DNA from: an uncultured Prevotella sp.
GTDB taxonomy: Bacteria; Bacteroidota; Bacteroidia; Bacteroidales; Bacteroidaceae
Length of the DNA stretch: 23,701 bases
NCBI GenBank assembly: GCA_900545525.1
Contig: UQZX01000037.1
Span: forward strand, 1 to 23,701
Direction of reading: 5' to 3'
Made by a program: the position numbers and the translations under genes. Under the pieces are notes generated by a model, which saw only the letters and a program-made list of their open reading frames with translations, was not told the origin of the DNA and did no database searches. Of this stretch, positions 1 through 8,341 are shown piece after piece. Every line of letters begins with the position of its first letter. The stretch's first letter is position 1.

Positions 1-1408
1 TGCCTTCATCGAGTGCAAAGCTCTCGCCCAAGTATTTCAGCTGGAAGTCGTCGAAATATATCACATCATCGTCTGCCATGGCTTTTGTCACCTCTATTCC
101 CAGTTCAAGCTGCTTGCCGTCTTTTTCCTGTTCCTCATCGAAGTTGATGTAGACCAAAAGGCTGTTTTGGTATGTTTGGGCATAGAAAGTCACTCCTGCC
201 TCAATCTTGTTGCTTACCAGTCCGTCTTCAATTATTGCCGACTGCCCGGGCGTAAGGTTCAGGGCATGGAACGGTTCGCCGTACGACTTGGGCTTCAAGT
301 TGATATATGCGCTTGTCGCGGTGTTGTCTTTGATGTCTGTGGTGCTTTTAGTTTTGGCATAGAGTTTGGCAAGGCAGTCGTCAGGACTTGTCTTGTTGTA
401 GAAAAATCCCTGGCAGTCAATCCTGTACCATCCGCTTTGTTTAATGGTTACAGTCTGGTAAAGCTTGCTGCCGGCAGTGGCATCTGTTATTCCGCCGCAG
501 TAGAACATGCCGTATTTTCCGTCGCCGTGGTCATCGTTGTTCTGCCCGCTTCCGAGAACGATGTCCGTTCCGCAAAGGTACTTGAAGCTGCCTTCCTTTT
601 GCCATCCTTCCTTTTGTTTGGCTGTTTGATTGTCATCGTTGTTGTACATGTTCATTCTGTTGAAGTTCTGTGCCTTCATCAGGAATGTCGCGTCTGACGG
701 GTCTTTCTTGTCGTATGTGGTGCTGAACTGTTGTACCATTTCGTCTTCAGTCACCACCTTCCATTGTGCGTATTTATCGTCATATTTATTCTTGTCTGTT
801 TCGCTAAGTGCCTTAACAAGGTTGTTGTTACCTCCTTCAAACACCTGAATGGTCATTTCCTGGTTGGCAACAAGCCAGTAGTCTTCTTTGATACCGCTGT
901 TGTTTGTTTTTTCACATTTTATGTAGTATTTCACGTCTCCATTATTGTTCGACGCTTCTACAAATGTCCAGTTGATGCCGTCTCCTGATACATTGCCCCT
1001 GTCATAGAACACTCCGTTTCTTCTGTACGCGTCATTTCCTGTCGCATAGTCCACCCGTCCGATGTAGCTTCCAGTCTCCTTGTTGTTGAACGGACCGCTC
1101 ATTGTGTAGTATGACCTTTTATTATACCAGCTTCCTGTTGTCTTCTTCTCGAATGTAAGCGGCAGTCCGACGGTGAACGTGGCAGTGCGTGTGCCCCAGA
1201 AACCTCCGGCATTGAGGAACATGTCCTTTCCGACATTATATAAGAAAAGCCTTTCTTTTGTTCCGGTGTCTCCCGTTATCAGTGTGCTCAATGATAAACC
1301 TTTTCCTGTGAAATAGCTTTGTTCTACATTGATTTGCGCCGATGCACTTTCCGTATATATCGTGGAGTGTAGTAATGTAATGAATAGTGCACAATAGAGT
1401 CTTTTCAT
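1..1408 (-). CDS. Secreted protein with possible C-terminal carbohydrate-binding-like fold, truncated at window edge
   Basis: The frame is open for about 469 codons from an ATG at 1406-1408 and runs off the left edge, so the C-terminus is missing. The first 25 residues form a signal peptide (MKR, a hydrophobic stretch, then ASAQ), so the product is exported. Residues about 55-72 contain a segment (FLYNVGKDMFLNAGGFWGT) of a kind seen in large secreted Bacteroidales proteins. Residues about 310-335 (KLYQTVTIKQSGWYRIDCQGF) and the last visible stretch (YFDDFQLKYLGE) resemble the first and last strands of a galactose-binding-like jelly roll; this is inferred from pattern only. The protein is rich in Asn, Lys and Asp, as usual for surface proteins. 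A possible promoter lies 110 nt upstream. No specific function can be named. A sorting or anchoring domain could lie beyond the edge. Confidence 0.8.
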   Translation of the reverse strand, partial: MKRLYCALFITLLHSTIYTESASAQINVEQSYFTGKGLSLSTLITGDTGTKERLFLYNVGKDMFLNAGGFWGTRTATFTVGLPLTFEKKTTGSWYNKRSYYTMSGPFNNKETGSYIGRVDYATGNDAYRRNGVFYDRGNVSGDGINWTFVEASNNNGDVKYYIKCEKTNNSGIKEDYWLVANQEMTIQVFEGGNNNLVKALSETDKNKYDDKYAQWKVVTEDEMVQQFSTTYDKKDPSDATFLMKAQNFNRMNMYNNDDNQTAKQKEGWQKEGSFKYLCGTDIVLGSGQNNDDHGDGKYGMFYCGGITDATAGSKLYQTVTIKQSGWYRIDCQGFFYNKTSPDDCLAKLYAKTKSTTDIKDNTATSAYINLKPKSYGEPFHALNLTPGQSAIIEDGLVSNKIEAGVTFYAQTYQNSLLVYINFDEEQEKDGKQLELGIEVTKAMADDDVIYFDDFQLKYLGESFALDEG

Positions 1409-1516
1409 AATCTGTTTACTTGATTTGTTAATTAATTTAAATTAGACAGCCTTTATTTATGTGTTACAGGCGTGTTGGATTGTATCCTATACTTGATTAA
1501 ATCTTGTTATTTTGTG

Positions 1517-1550
1517 CAAAAATACCTGTTTGCGTGCGTTTTAGGGCAAA
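1517..1550 (-). promoter_or_regulatory. Candidate Bacteroidetes promoter for the secreted protein
   Basis: On the minus strand TATTTTTG (1524-1517) fits the -7 consensus TAnnTTTG, and TTTG lies at 1550-1547. The spacer is 22 nt, slightly longer than the usual 19-21, so support is moderate. The implied leader would be about 100 nt. Confidence 0.4.
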
Positions 1551-1727
1551 AGGTAACTTCGTTTTCATTTAATTTAACCCCTTTTAGGGGGGGGTAACAT
1601 CCATTAACATAAAATACAGAAATATGCCATTAAATTAACATCTGTTATATCTGTCTCTTTTGAAGGTTCCATGCTGTCATGCAGGAGGATATTTTTGTGG
1701 ATGTATATATTTGTCCGTGCCGTTTTG

Positions 1728-1925
1728 AAAGGCGGCATAAAGCGTTTTGTCAGGCATTAAGCAAGAGGTGGAAAAATGGACCTTTGCATACCGGTATTTA
1801 TGCAGTTGTTTTTGCGGTGCTTTGGTGCTGATTTGTAAAAGGTGGCATTTCAGGCTCTGAAAGACGGCATTTTATACGCCAAGAGGTGCCCTTTTAGAAT
1901 GCAAAAGGGCACCTCTTGGAATGCG
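1728..1925. repeat. Degenerate array of 22-nt modules (AAAGRYGGCATTTT core)
   Basis: Cores begin at 1728 (AAAGGCGGCATAAA), 1838 (AAAGGTGGCATTTC), 1860 (AAAGACGGCATTTT), 1881 (AAGAGGTGCCCTTTT) and 1904 (AAAGGGCACCTCTT). 1838, 1860, 1882 and 1904 are in a 22-nt register, and 1728 is exactly five periods before 1838. The unit at 1772 (AAAAATGGACCTTT) is a weaker match in phase, while 1750, 1794 and 1816 are poor. The last two units have opposite polarity and form a hairpin. A similar 22-nt array lies at 10846-10933. The function is unknown. Confidence 0.55.
1879..1919. repeat. Perfect 17-bp inverted repeat with 7-nt loop
   Basis: The arms are 1879-1895 (CCAAGAGGTGCCCTTTT) and 1903-1919 (its exact reverse complement), with loop AGAATGC. 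It lies downstream of the chromate-transporter genes, so it could act as a transcript-end hairpin for them. Neither strand has a following T-tract, so it is not a classical intrinsic terminator. Confidence 0.85.
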
Positions 1926-2003
1926 GTTCGTAACGTGTTGTTCTTCAGGATGTTATATTTGGGTCGTAATAACACCCTGCCTGCTTGTTGCACAAGCCGT
2001 TTT

Positions 2004-2579
2004 TCAGTATAAAAGCAGCAGTCCGGCGAACGCGCAGTAGATAATCATGCGTATGGGATTGATTTTGAATTTCCATGTGCCTACAGCCGTGGCAACGAAC
2101 AGGAAGCAGCTTATCCAGAACTGCCATGGCGTGAGCGACGGTGTGCCGAAGTTGTCGGGCGTCATCAGCATGAGTGTTGCAGCGCCGAGAAGTCCCACAA
2201 CGGCGGGGCGCAGTCCTGCGAAAATGTCGTGTACCGTCTGTGTATTCATGTATTTCATGAAAAGCTTGCAGATGGCAATCATGAGTATCAGCGAAGGCAG
2301 CACGAGTGCGAATGTTGCCGTGAGGCTGCCCAGCACAGCCATGAAACCGCCGTATCCGGCATTGTGCACGGCTGTGTATCCGCAGTAGGTGGCGGAGTTT
2401 ATGCCTATGGGACCGGGCGTCATCTGGCTTATTGCCACAATGTCGGTAAACTCGCCGGTAGTCATCCAGTGGTAGTTGTATACCACCTCCCTCTGTATCA
2501 GGGACAGCATGCCGTAGCCGCCGCCGAACCCGAACAGTCCTATTTGGAAGAAAGTGATGAAAAGGTACAGGAATATCAT
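2004..2579 (-). CDS. Short-chain chromate transporter (CHR family), second subunit
   Basis: This 191-residue membrane protein has the single-domain CHR architecture. It carries the N-terminal glycine-rich motif FGFGGGYGMLSLIQREV (about residues 16-32), then the conserved TPGPIGINSATYCGY region (about 54-68), and several hydrophobic helices up to the C-terminus. Known family members export chromate, or act as sulfate-like anion/H+ transporters; single-domain versions normally occur as adjacent pairs that together equal one full-length ChrA. The partner gene ends 26 nt upstream on the same strand, which supports a heterodimer. The real substrate in this host is not shown by the sequence. The ATG at 2577-2579 is the natural start because the glycine motif follows at the usual distance. 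Confidence 0.85.
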   Translation of the reverse strand: MIFLYLFITFFQIGLFGFGGGYGMLSLIQREVVYNYHWMTTGEFTDIVAISQMTPGPIGINSATYCGYTAVHNAGYGGFMAVLGSLTATFALVLPSLILMIAICKLFMKYMNTQTVHDIFAGLRPAVVGLLGAATLMLMTPDNFGTPSLTPWQFWISCFLFVATAVGTWKFKINPIRMIIYCAFAGLLLLY

Positions 2580-2605
2580 GACCGTTGCAGTTATTGTTGT
2601 CGTTA

Positions 2606-3151
2606 TTATTCAATAGGTCTTATATACCGTCCGTATATGTATCCTGCCGTGCCGGCAATCAGAATGATGAGTACCGGCGACACTCCGACAGCCCATATCG
2701 CCATTGCGCACGCTATCGGAATCCAGCAGTTGGTGAGCGTTATCCTTGCCCTTTTGGCAAGGTTGAATGTCGGTACCGCTATCAGTGCCACCACGGCAGG
2801 GCGTATGCCGCGGAACATAGCCTCGATAATCTTGTTGTCTTTGAAGCTGTGGAAGAACATTGCGATAAGCAGTATGATGATGAACGACGGCAGTGCCGTG
2901 CCGAGGCATGTGCATGCGGCTCCCTTTATCTTGCGCAGTTTGTAGCCTATGAAGATGCTTATGTTTATGGCAAACACTCCCGGACAGCTCTGTGCAATGG
3001 CGAGCACGTCGAGAAACTCGTCCTCGCTCATCCATTTGTGCCTCTCCACAATTTCATTCTGTATAATGGGAATCATGGCATATCCACCCCCGAGGGTGAA
3101 CATGCCGATTCTGAAAAATGTCTTGAATGAAGTCCAGTATATGCCGTTCAT
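2606..3151 (-). CDS. Short-chain chromate transporter (CHR family), first subunit
   Basis: This 181-residue integral membrane protein has a CHR domain: FRIGMFTLGGGYAMIPIIQNEI near residues 12-33, then AQSCPGVFAINISIFIGY near 73-90, followed by hydrophobic helices. It is a paralogue of the next gene downstream and half the length of a fused ChrA, so the two probably form one antiparallel transporter. The start codon overlaps the stop codon of purL by one base (TGATG at 3153-3149), which implies co-transcription and translational coupling with a purine-synthesis gene. That link is unexpected for a chromate exporter and suggests a native anion substrate or simply shared expression. The assignment to family is firm; the transported ion is inferred. 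Confidence 0.85.
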   Translation of the reverse strand: MNGIYWTSFKTFFRIGMFTLGGGYAMIPIIQNEIVERHKWMSEDEFLDVLAIAQSCPGVFAINISIFIGYKLRKIKGAACTCLGTALPSFIIILLIAMFFHSFKDNKIIEAMFRGIRPAVVALIAVPTFNLAKRARITLTNCWIPIACAMAIWAVGVSPVLIILIAGTAGYIYGRYIRPIE

Positions 3152-6100
3152 CAGTGCTTTGTTCTTTCTTCAACCCACTTGCGTGCGTTTACGAATGCCT
3201 CTATCCACGGCGTAACCTCATCGTCGCGGCGGTCGAGCGGATACCATGCGTTCTGCCATGGGAAGATTGCGCGCTCCAAATGGGGCATCATTGCAAGATG
3301 TCTGCCGTCGGCAGAGCATATACCAGCCACGTTATAGTCGGACCCGTTGGGATTTCCGGGATAGCCCGCGTGGTTGTATTTGGCGATGATGTTGTACTTG
3401 CTTTCATCTTCCGGAAGAGAGAACTTGCCTTCTCCGTGAGCCACCCAGATGCCCAGTTTGCTTCCGCTCAGTGAGCCGAGCATCACGCTTCTGTTCTCTG
3501 GTATCTCCAGACTTACGAACCCGCTCTCGAACTTATGCGAGTCGTTGTGGAGCATGCGGGCACGTTTGGCGTGGTCGGGATTGATGAGGTTCAGCTCAAC
3601 CATGAGCTGGCAGCCGTTGCAGATGCCGAGGCTCAGCGTGTCTTTGCGTGCATAGAACCTGTCAAGGGCTTCCTTCGCCTTGGGGTTGAAGAGGAATGCT
3701 CCTGCCCAGCCCTTTGCCGATCCGAGCACGTCGGAGTTTGAGAAGCCTCCGCAGAACACAATCATGTTGATGTCGTCAAGGGTCTCGCGTCCGCTGATAA
3801 GGTCGGTCATCATCACGTCTTTCACGTCAAATCCGGCGAGATACAGCGAGTATGCCATCTCACGGTCGCCGTTGGTGCCCTTCTCGCGGATGATTGCCGC
3901 CTTCACACCGGTAGCCTCCCTGCGGTCGGCACTTATTCCATATTGTGCCAGCTTGCCGGTGAAGCCGTCGTTGAACTTCATCTCCAAAGGCTGGTTTTTG
4001 TAGTTTTCATATCTCTTTTCGGCACATCCGTTCATGCTCTGCTTGCGGTCCAGCAGGTAAGAAGTCTTGTACCAGACATCGCGCAGGGCATCTATGTCAA
4101 ACTCATGGCTGAAGTCTCCCTTGCTTATGACAATCTTTCGTGTGCCTGCCGCGGGCTTTCCTATCATTGCAAATGCCACGCCGCGCTCTTCCATAAGTGT
4201 GCGGAAAGCCTCTGCGTTGCTGTCGGAAATCTGTACGATGACACCCGGGTTTTCTGCTAAAAGCATTCTTGTCATGTCGTCACATGCAATGTCGTCGAGG
4301 TTTATCCGCATGCCTCCCTGCCTGTTGGCGAAGCACATTTCGAGCAGTGCCGTTATCATTCCGCCTGCGCTGATGTCGTGTCCGGCAAGCAGAAGCCCGT
4401 CCTTTACCAGCTTTTGCACAGTCTCGAAGGCTGTTGCGAAATAGTCGGCATCCTTCACGGTAGGCACGTCGCTGCCCACCTTTCCTAACGTCTGGGCGAA
4501 TGCGCTGCCGCCGAGGCGAAGCTCATCAGATGAAAAGTCGATGTGATAGAACGACGAGTTTTCGTCATTTACGGCTACGGGCGACACCACCTTGCGCACG
4601 TCTTCGACCTCTCCTCCGGCACTTACGATTACCGTTCCTGGGCTTATTATCTTGTTGCCGTCGGGATACTGCTGTGTCATCGACAGCGAGTCCTTGCCCG
4701 TGGGCACGTTTACATGAATGTCGCAGCAGAAGTCGCTCAGTGCCTTTACGGCGCTGTAGAGGCGCGCATCCTCGCCCTCCTGCGAGCGGCACGGCCACAT
4801 CCAGTTTGCCGAGAGGCTCACGCTGTTCAGCCCGTTGGCAAGCGGTGCCCATACGATATTTGTAAGAGCCTCGGCTACAGACAGCACGCTGCCTGCCTCG
4901 GGCGATGCAAGTCCTGCCTGCGGGGCATGTCCTATGGACGTTGCTATGCCCGCCTTGCCGCGGTAGTCGAGAGCCACCACGCCGCAGTCGGACAGCGGGA
5001 GCTGTATCTCTCCCTGGCATTGCTGGCGCGCAATCTTGCCCGTCACGCTTCTGTCAACTTTGTTCGTGAGCCAGTCTTTGCATGCCACTGCTTCCAAAGA
5101 GAGCACGTCCGACACGTATTTGTCAAGCTTACCGTACTGTTCGTAACCGGCATTTTCGTATCTGCGCTCCACCGTATTGTCGCGCATGTAGGTAACGGGA
5201 GAGTGCCCGAACATCTGCGCCACGTCAAGGTCGAACGGTCTTACGCCGTCGCCCTGCTCGAAAGAGAAGTGCGCGTCGCCCGTGGTTTCACCCACAACAT
5301 ACAGCGGGGCACGCTCGCGCTCGGCAATCTTGCGCACCTGCTCTATGTGCTGCTCATCGATGAGCAGTCCCATGCGCTCCTGACTTTCGTTTGCTATTAT
5401 CTCCTTGGCGCTGAGAGTCTTGTCTCCGATAGGCAGCTTCGTCATGTCTATGCGTCCGCCGCATTCCTCCACAAGCTCGCTCAGACAGTTCAGGTGACCA
5501 GCCGAACCGTGGTCGTGAATGGATACCACCGGGTTGTTGTCGTTCTCCGCCAAGGCGCGTACAAGGTTGTATGCACGCTTCTGCATCTCGGGGTTTGCAC
5601 GCTGTACGGCGTTCAGTTCGATGCCGTTTGAGTAGCGTCCTGTGTCCACGGAAGACACGCTTCCGCCGCCGAGACCTATTCGGTAGTTGTCTCCTCCGAC
5701 GACAACCACCTTGTTGCCTTTCTGCGGTTCTTTCTTCAGGCAGTCGCGCTTTGTGCCGTAGCCAACGCCTCCGGCAAGCATTATAACCTTGTCGTATGCG
5801 TATTTCTCGTCGCCTTCCTTATGCTCGAAGGTGAGCAGCGAGCCGCAGATAAGCGGCTGTCCGAACTTGTTTCCGAAGTCGCTGGCACCGTTGGAAGCCT
5901 TGATAAGGATTTGCTCCGGTGTCTGATAGAGCCACTTGCGGGGCTTGAGGGAGTAGAGGGAGTTGGAATTATTGGGGTTCTCCGAGTTTTCCGAGTCCTC
6001 CGAAAGCCTCGGATAAGAAGTCATATAGACAGCCGTTCCAGCTATCGGCCATGAGCCTACGCCGCCGCCCATGCGGTCGCGTATCTCGCCGCCGGTTCCT

Positions 6101-6888
6101 GTTGCGGCGCCGTTGAACGGCTCCACTGTCGTCGGGAAGTTGTGTGTCTCTGCCTTGAGTGATATTACACTATCTATGTCCTTTATGCGGAAATAGTCCG
6201 ATGTGGTCTGGTCGGCGGGCGAGAACTGCTCTATCACCGGTCCTTCGGAGAACGCCACGTTGTCCTTGTAGGCACTCAATATCTTGTGAGGGTTCTCCTT
6301 TGTCGTTCTCTTTATCATGGAGAAGAGCGACGACTCCATCTCTTTGCCGTCGATGACGAACACACCTCCGAATATCTTATGGCGGCAGTGCTCGGAGTTA
6401 ATCTGTGCAAATCCGAATATTTCAGAGTCTGTAAGAGGGCGTCCCAGCTGCTTCTCGATGTTGTGGAGATAGTCAATCTCTTCAGGAGACAGCGCCAGTC
6501 CCTCCTTTTCGTTATACTCTTCGAGGTCCTCAACGTGCTTTATCGGCTCAGGACTGAGGTTTACATTGAAGATATCCTGGTCTAGACCGTCATACATGCG
6601 CTGCAACATGGGGTCGTGGTCAGCCTCGGCACTGCTCACGGGGAAGTATTCCTCTATACGCAAAATGCCGCCGAGACTCATGTTCTGTGTAATCTCTACG
6701 GCATTGGTACTCCACGGAGTAATCATTTCACGGCGCGGTCCGACAAAGAAACCGTCAAGTTTTTCTGCGTTTTCAAGCGCTGCATTGCCGAACAGCCAAC
6801 TAAGTTCGTCGATTTCTTCCCTGCCCGGGCGGTGGTCGGTCTGTACTGCAATCACGCTCTGTGAGGGAGTTCTAAAAAAGAGAATCAT
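3151..6888 (-). CDS. purL: Phosphoribosylformylglycinamidine synthase (PurL with fused glutaminase)
   Basis: PurL converts FGAR, glutamine and ATP to FGAM in the cytosol, the fourth step of purine synthesis. At 1245 residues it is the long proteobacterial-type enzyme, with N-terminal PurS-like and linker regions (FGFAQINSEHCRHKIF near 160-175), two AIRS-like synthase halves (ETHNFPTTVEPFNGAATGTGG; later PTGKDSLSM) and a C-terminal class I glutaminase. The catalytic triad is visible: Cys1090 in GICNGCQ, with His1203 and Glu1205 in MPHLERA. Residues 296-316 are a lineage-specific low-complexity insertion of Ser/Glu/Asn tripeptides encoded by a 9-nt repeat (5941-6003), placed between conserved segments. 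A strong promoter lies 49 nt upstream of the start. Two chromate-transporter genes follow in the same transcription unit. Confidence 0.96.
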   Translation of the reverse strand: MILFFRTPSQSVIAVQTDHRPGREEIDELSWLFGNAALENAEKLDGFFVGPRREMITPWSTNAVEITQNMSLGGILRIEEYFPVSSAEADHDPMLQRMYDGLDQDIFNVNLSPEPIKHVEDLEEYNEKEGLALSPEEIDYLHNIEKQLGRPLTDSEIFGFAQINSEHCRHKIFGGVFVIDGKEMESSLFSMIKRTTKENPHKILSAYKDNVAFSEGPVIEQFSPADQTTSDYFRIKDIDSVISLKAETHNFPTTVEPFNGAATGTGGEIRDRMGGGVGSWPIAGTAVYMTSYPRLSEDSENSENPNNSNSLYSLKPRKWLYQTPEQILIKASNGASDFGNKFGQPLICGSLLTFEHKEGDEKYAYDKVIMLAGGVGYGTKRDCLKKEPQKGNKVVVVGGDNYRIGLGGGSVSSVDTGRYSNGIELNAVQRANPEMQKRAYNLVRALAENDNNPVVSIHDHGSAGHLNCLSELVEECGGRIDMTKLPIGDKTLSAKEIIANESQERMGLLIDEQHIEQVRKIAERERAPLYVVGETTGDAHFSFEQGDGVRPFDLDVAQMFGHSPVTYMRDNTVERRYENAGYEQYGKLDKYVSDVLSLEAVACKDWLTNKVDRSVTGKIARQQCQGEIQLPLSDCGVVALDYRGKAGIATSIGHAPQAGLASPEAGSVLSVAEALTNIVWAPLANGLNSVSLSANWMWPCRSQEGEDARLYSAVKALSDFCCDIHVNVPTGKDSLSMTQQYPDGNKIISPGTVIVSAGGEVEDVRKVVSPVAVNDENSSFYHIDFSSDELRLGGSAFAQTLGKVGSDVPTVKDADYFATAFETVQKLVKDGLLLAGHDISAGGMITALLEMCFANRQGGMRINLDDIACDDMTRMLLAENPGVIVQISDSNAEAFRTLMEERGVAFAMIGKPAAGTRKIVISKGDFSHEFDIDALRDVWYKTSYLLDRKQSMNGCAEKRYENYKNQPLEMKFNDGFTGKLAQYGISADRREATGVKAAIIREKGTNGDREMAYSLYLAGFDVKDVMMTDLISGRETLDDINMIVFCGGFSNSDVLGSAKGWAGAFLFNPKAKEALDRFYARKDTLSLGICNGCQLMVELNLINPDHAKRARMLHNDSHKFESGFVSLEIPENRSVMLGSLSGSKLGIWVAHGEGKFSLPEDESKYNIIAKYNHAGYPGNPNGSDYNVAGICSADGRHLAMMPHLERAIFPWQNAWYPLDRRDDEVTPWIEAFVNARKWVEERTKH
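5941..6003 (-). repeat. In-frame 9-nt-period repeat inside purL
   Basis: Seven consecutive 9-nt units on the coding strand give tripeptides SED, SEN, SEN, PNN, SNS, LYS and LKP. The first three units differ only at one to two bases (TCGGAGGAC, TCGGAAAAC, TCGGAGAAC); later ones are more diverged. Because the unit is a multiple of three, it expands without breaking the frame. Confidence 0.6.
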
Positions 6889-6936
6889 AATCCGGTGTAT
6901 ATATTTAGAATATTGTTTGTTGTCCTATACAGTGTG

Positions 6937-6967
6937 CAAAGATACATCAAAACGGGCGATTGGCAAA
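6937..6967 (-). promoter_or_regulatory. Promoter of purL
   Basis: On the minus strand TTTG (6967-6964), a 19-nt spacer and TATCTTTG (6944-6937) match the Bacteroidetes sigma-ABfr consensus exactly. Initiation is expected near 6930, giving a leader of roughly 40 nt before the ATG at 6888. Confidence 0.8.
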
Positions 6968-7034
6968 ATAAAACATTGTTTTTGTGGATGTTATAAAGCC
7001 TTTTCGGCAGATTGCCCGGTTGCTGCCGCCGGCG

Positions 7035-8183
7035 TTATTGCCGCTGTTCATACCTCTTGCAGAATATCATCAGCAGACAGAAACCGGCGAATGCGAACGG
7101 CACGCCGGCAAGTGCCGCATAGTTGACGGGCAGCCCCGCGTCTATTGGAAGTCCTCCGCAGAACGCCCCGAAAGCGTTCCCGAGGTTGAAAGCCATCTGT
7201 ATGCTTGCCCCTCCGAGCATCTCGCCGCCCGGCGCGTGCTTGAGTATGAGGAACTGCTGCGGCACGCTTGCGCCGAAGAGACATGCCGTGCACACCACCA
7301 TGAGTGCCGCCGACACCCAGCCGAAGCGTGAGAGGAAGAATATTGCCAGCAGCACCACGGCAGCCAGTCCCTGCGTATATCCCGCCACGCGTCCCGGCGA
7401 ATACTTGTCCGACAACCGTCCGCAGAGGATGTTTCCTATCACCATTCCGCCGCCGGCAGCAATCATCAGCATGGGCAGCATTGCCTCCGTAAATCCGCCC
7501 TCGTCCGTAAGTATCGGCGATATATAGCTGTACCAGCAGAATATGCCGCCGTTTCCGAGCATCGTGGCGATGATTATCAGCCACGGCGCACCGCTCTTCA
7601 GGAAGCCGAACTGCCGCTTGTAGCCGTGGTCGGGCAGGGGTTCGATGTCGGGAACCCACTTCCATATATAATAAAGTACGGCGATGCTGACGGCTATGAC
7701 GAATACAAACGGCACGCGCCATGATATTCCCGAGCTTAGAGCTGTGCCGAGAGGCACGCCAAGAAGGTTTGCCACGGTCATGCCGGCAACCATCACCGAC
7801 ATGGCGCTGTTCTGATGCTTCTCGTCGGCAAGGCGCACGGCTACTATCGAGGCAACACCGAAGTAGGCACCGTGGGGAAGCCCGGAAATAAACCGTGCTA
7901 CGAGCAGCGTGTAGTAGTCGGGGGCAAGTGATGATATCACTGCTCCGCAAAGCATCACGCCCGCAAGTACCAGCAGTATGTTCTTGGGACCATATTTGTG
8001 TGCCACGGTGAGCAGCGGCGCACCGGATGTTACGCCCAAGGCGTAGGCGGAAATCAAGTGTCCCGCCTTTGTGATACTCACATTGAGGCTCGACGCCACA
8101 TCGGCAAGTATGCCCATCATCACATATTCCGTAATGCCCAGTGCCAGAGTGCCGAAGGCGAGGGCAACAAGACTCTTTTTCAT
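7035..8183 (-). CDS. MFS transporter, DHA1-like (AraJ/YdhP-type efflux permease)
   Basis: This 382-residue protein is of the usual length for a 12-helix major facilitator transporter with two six-helix halves. It opens with a hydrophobic helix (LVALAFGTLALGITEYVMMG) typical of the DHA1 sugar/drug efflux branch. The loop between helices 2 and 3 (HKYGPKNIL) and the arginine-glycine segment ARFISGLPHGAYFGVAS near helix 4-5 are characteristic. GRLSDKYSPGR near residue 250 is the equivalent loop of the second half. It sits in the inner membrane and uses a proton gradient. The substrate cannot be told; relatives export arabinose-like sugars, purine analogues or drugs. It has its own promoter (8214-8244) and appears monocistronic, lying between purL and the sigma-factor unit. 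Confidence 0.88.
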   Translation of the reverse strand: MKKSLVALAFGTLALGITEYVMMGILADVASSLNVSITKAGHLISAYALGVTSGAPLLTVAHKYGPKNILLVLAGVMLCGAVISSLAPDYYTLLVARFISGLPHGAYFGVASIVAVRLADEKHQNSAMSVMVAGMTVANLLGVPLGTALSSGISWRVPFVFVIAVSIAVLYYIWKWVPDIEPLPDHGYKRQFGFLKSGAPWLIIIATMLGNGGIFCWYSYISPILTDEGGFTEAMLPMLMIAAGGGMVIGNILCGRLSDKYSPGRVAGYTQGLAAVVLLAIFFLSRFGWVSAALMVVCTACLFGASVPQQFLILKHAPGGEMLGGASIQMAFNLGNAFGAFCGGLPIDAGLPVNYAALAGVPFAFAGFCLLMIFCKRYEQRQ

Positions 8184-8213
8184 AACCTTTTGTTATCCTT
8201 TGTTTTCCGGCTG

Positions 8214-8244
8214 CAAAGATAGTCCAAGAGTTGCTTTTGCCAAA
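8214..8244 (-). promoter_or_regulatory. Promoter of the MFS transporter gene
   Basis: On the minus strand TTTG (8244-8241), a 19-nt spacer and TATCTTTG (8221-8214) match the Bacteroidetes consensus exactly. The -33 box lies directly after the T-tract of the upstream terminator. The leader would be about 25 nt. Confidence 0.78.
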
Positions 8245-8285
8245 ACAAAAAAGCCCCGGCAGTGTTAAAAAAACACCATCGGGGC
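8245..8285 (-). terminator. Intrinsic terminator of the sigma-factor/beta-barrel operon
   Basis: Read on the minus strand, GCCCCG pairs with CGGGGC and the inner GTGTT with AACAC, separated by a 3-nt mismatch bubble and an A/T loop (8253-8285). A run of six T (8252-8247) follows. It is placed 56 nt after the stop of the beta-barrel gene. Confidence 0.82.
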
Positions 8286-8341
8286 GATTAATTGATTTAC
8301 GGCAAGCATGCCTGTGTGTATCAGCATGTGTCAGGTCTGCG

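Larger units (their letters stand above)
1409..2003. other. 595-bp intergenic region without a supported gene
   Basis: The region separates two minus-strand genes. It is AT-rich and I see no convincing coding frame or tRNA fold. It contains the candidate promoter at 1517-1550, a run of eight G at 1587-1594 preceded by CCCCTTTTA (a small C4/G4 hairpin), several TTAACAT words between 1597 and 1645, and the 22-nt-period module array at 1728-1925. A CAGGATGTTA word at 1946-1955 recurs inside the inverted-repeat element near 13.47 kb. Confidence 0.7.

Noticed and set aside
1879..1919. Classical intrinsic terminator for the chromate-transporter genes
   Set aside because: The 17-bp stem is perfect but neither strand has a T-tract after it; it fits better as part of the 22-nt module array.
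4543..5631. Long plus-strand open frame (362 residues) inside purL
   Set aside because: It is fully antisense to a conserved PurL frame with intact motifs; the composition (many Arg, His, Val, Cys) is typical of a mirror frame of GC-rich third positions.
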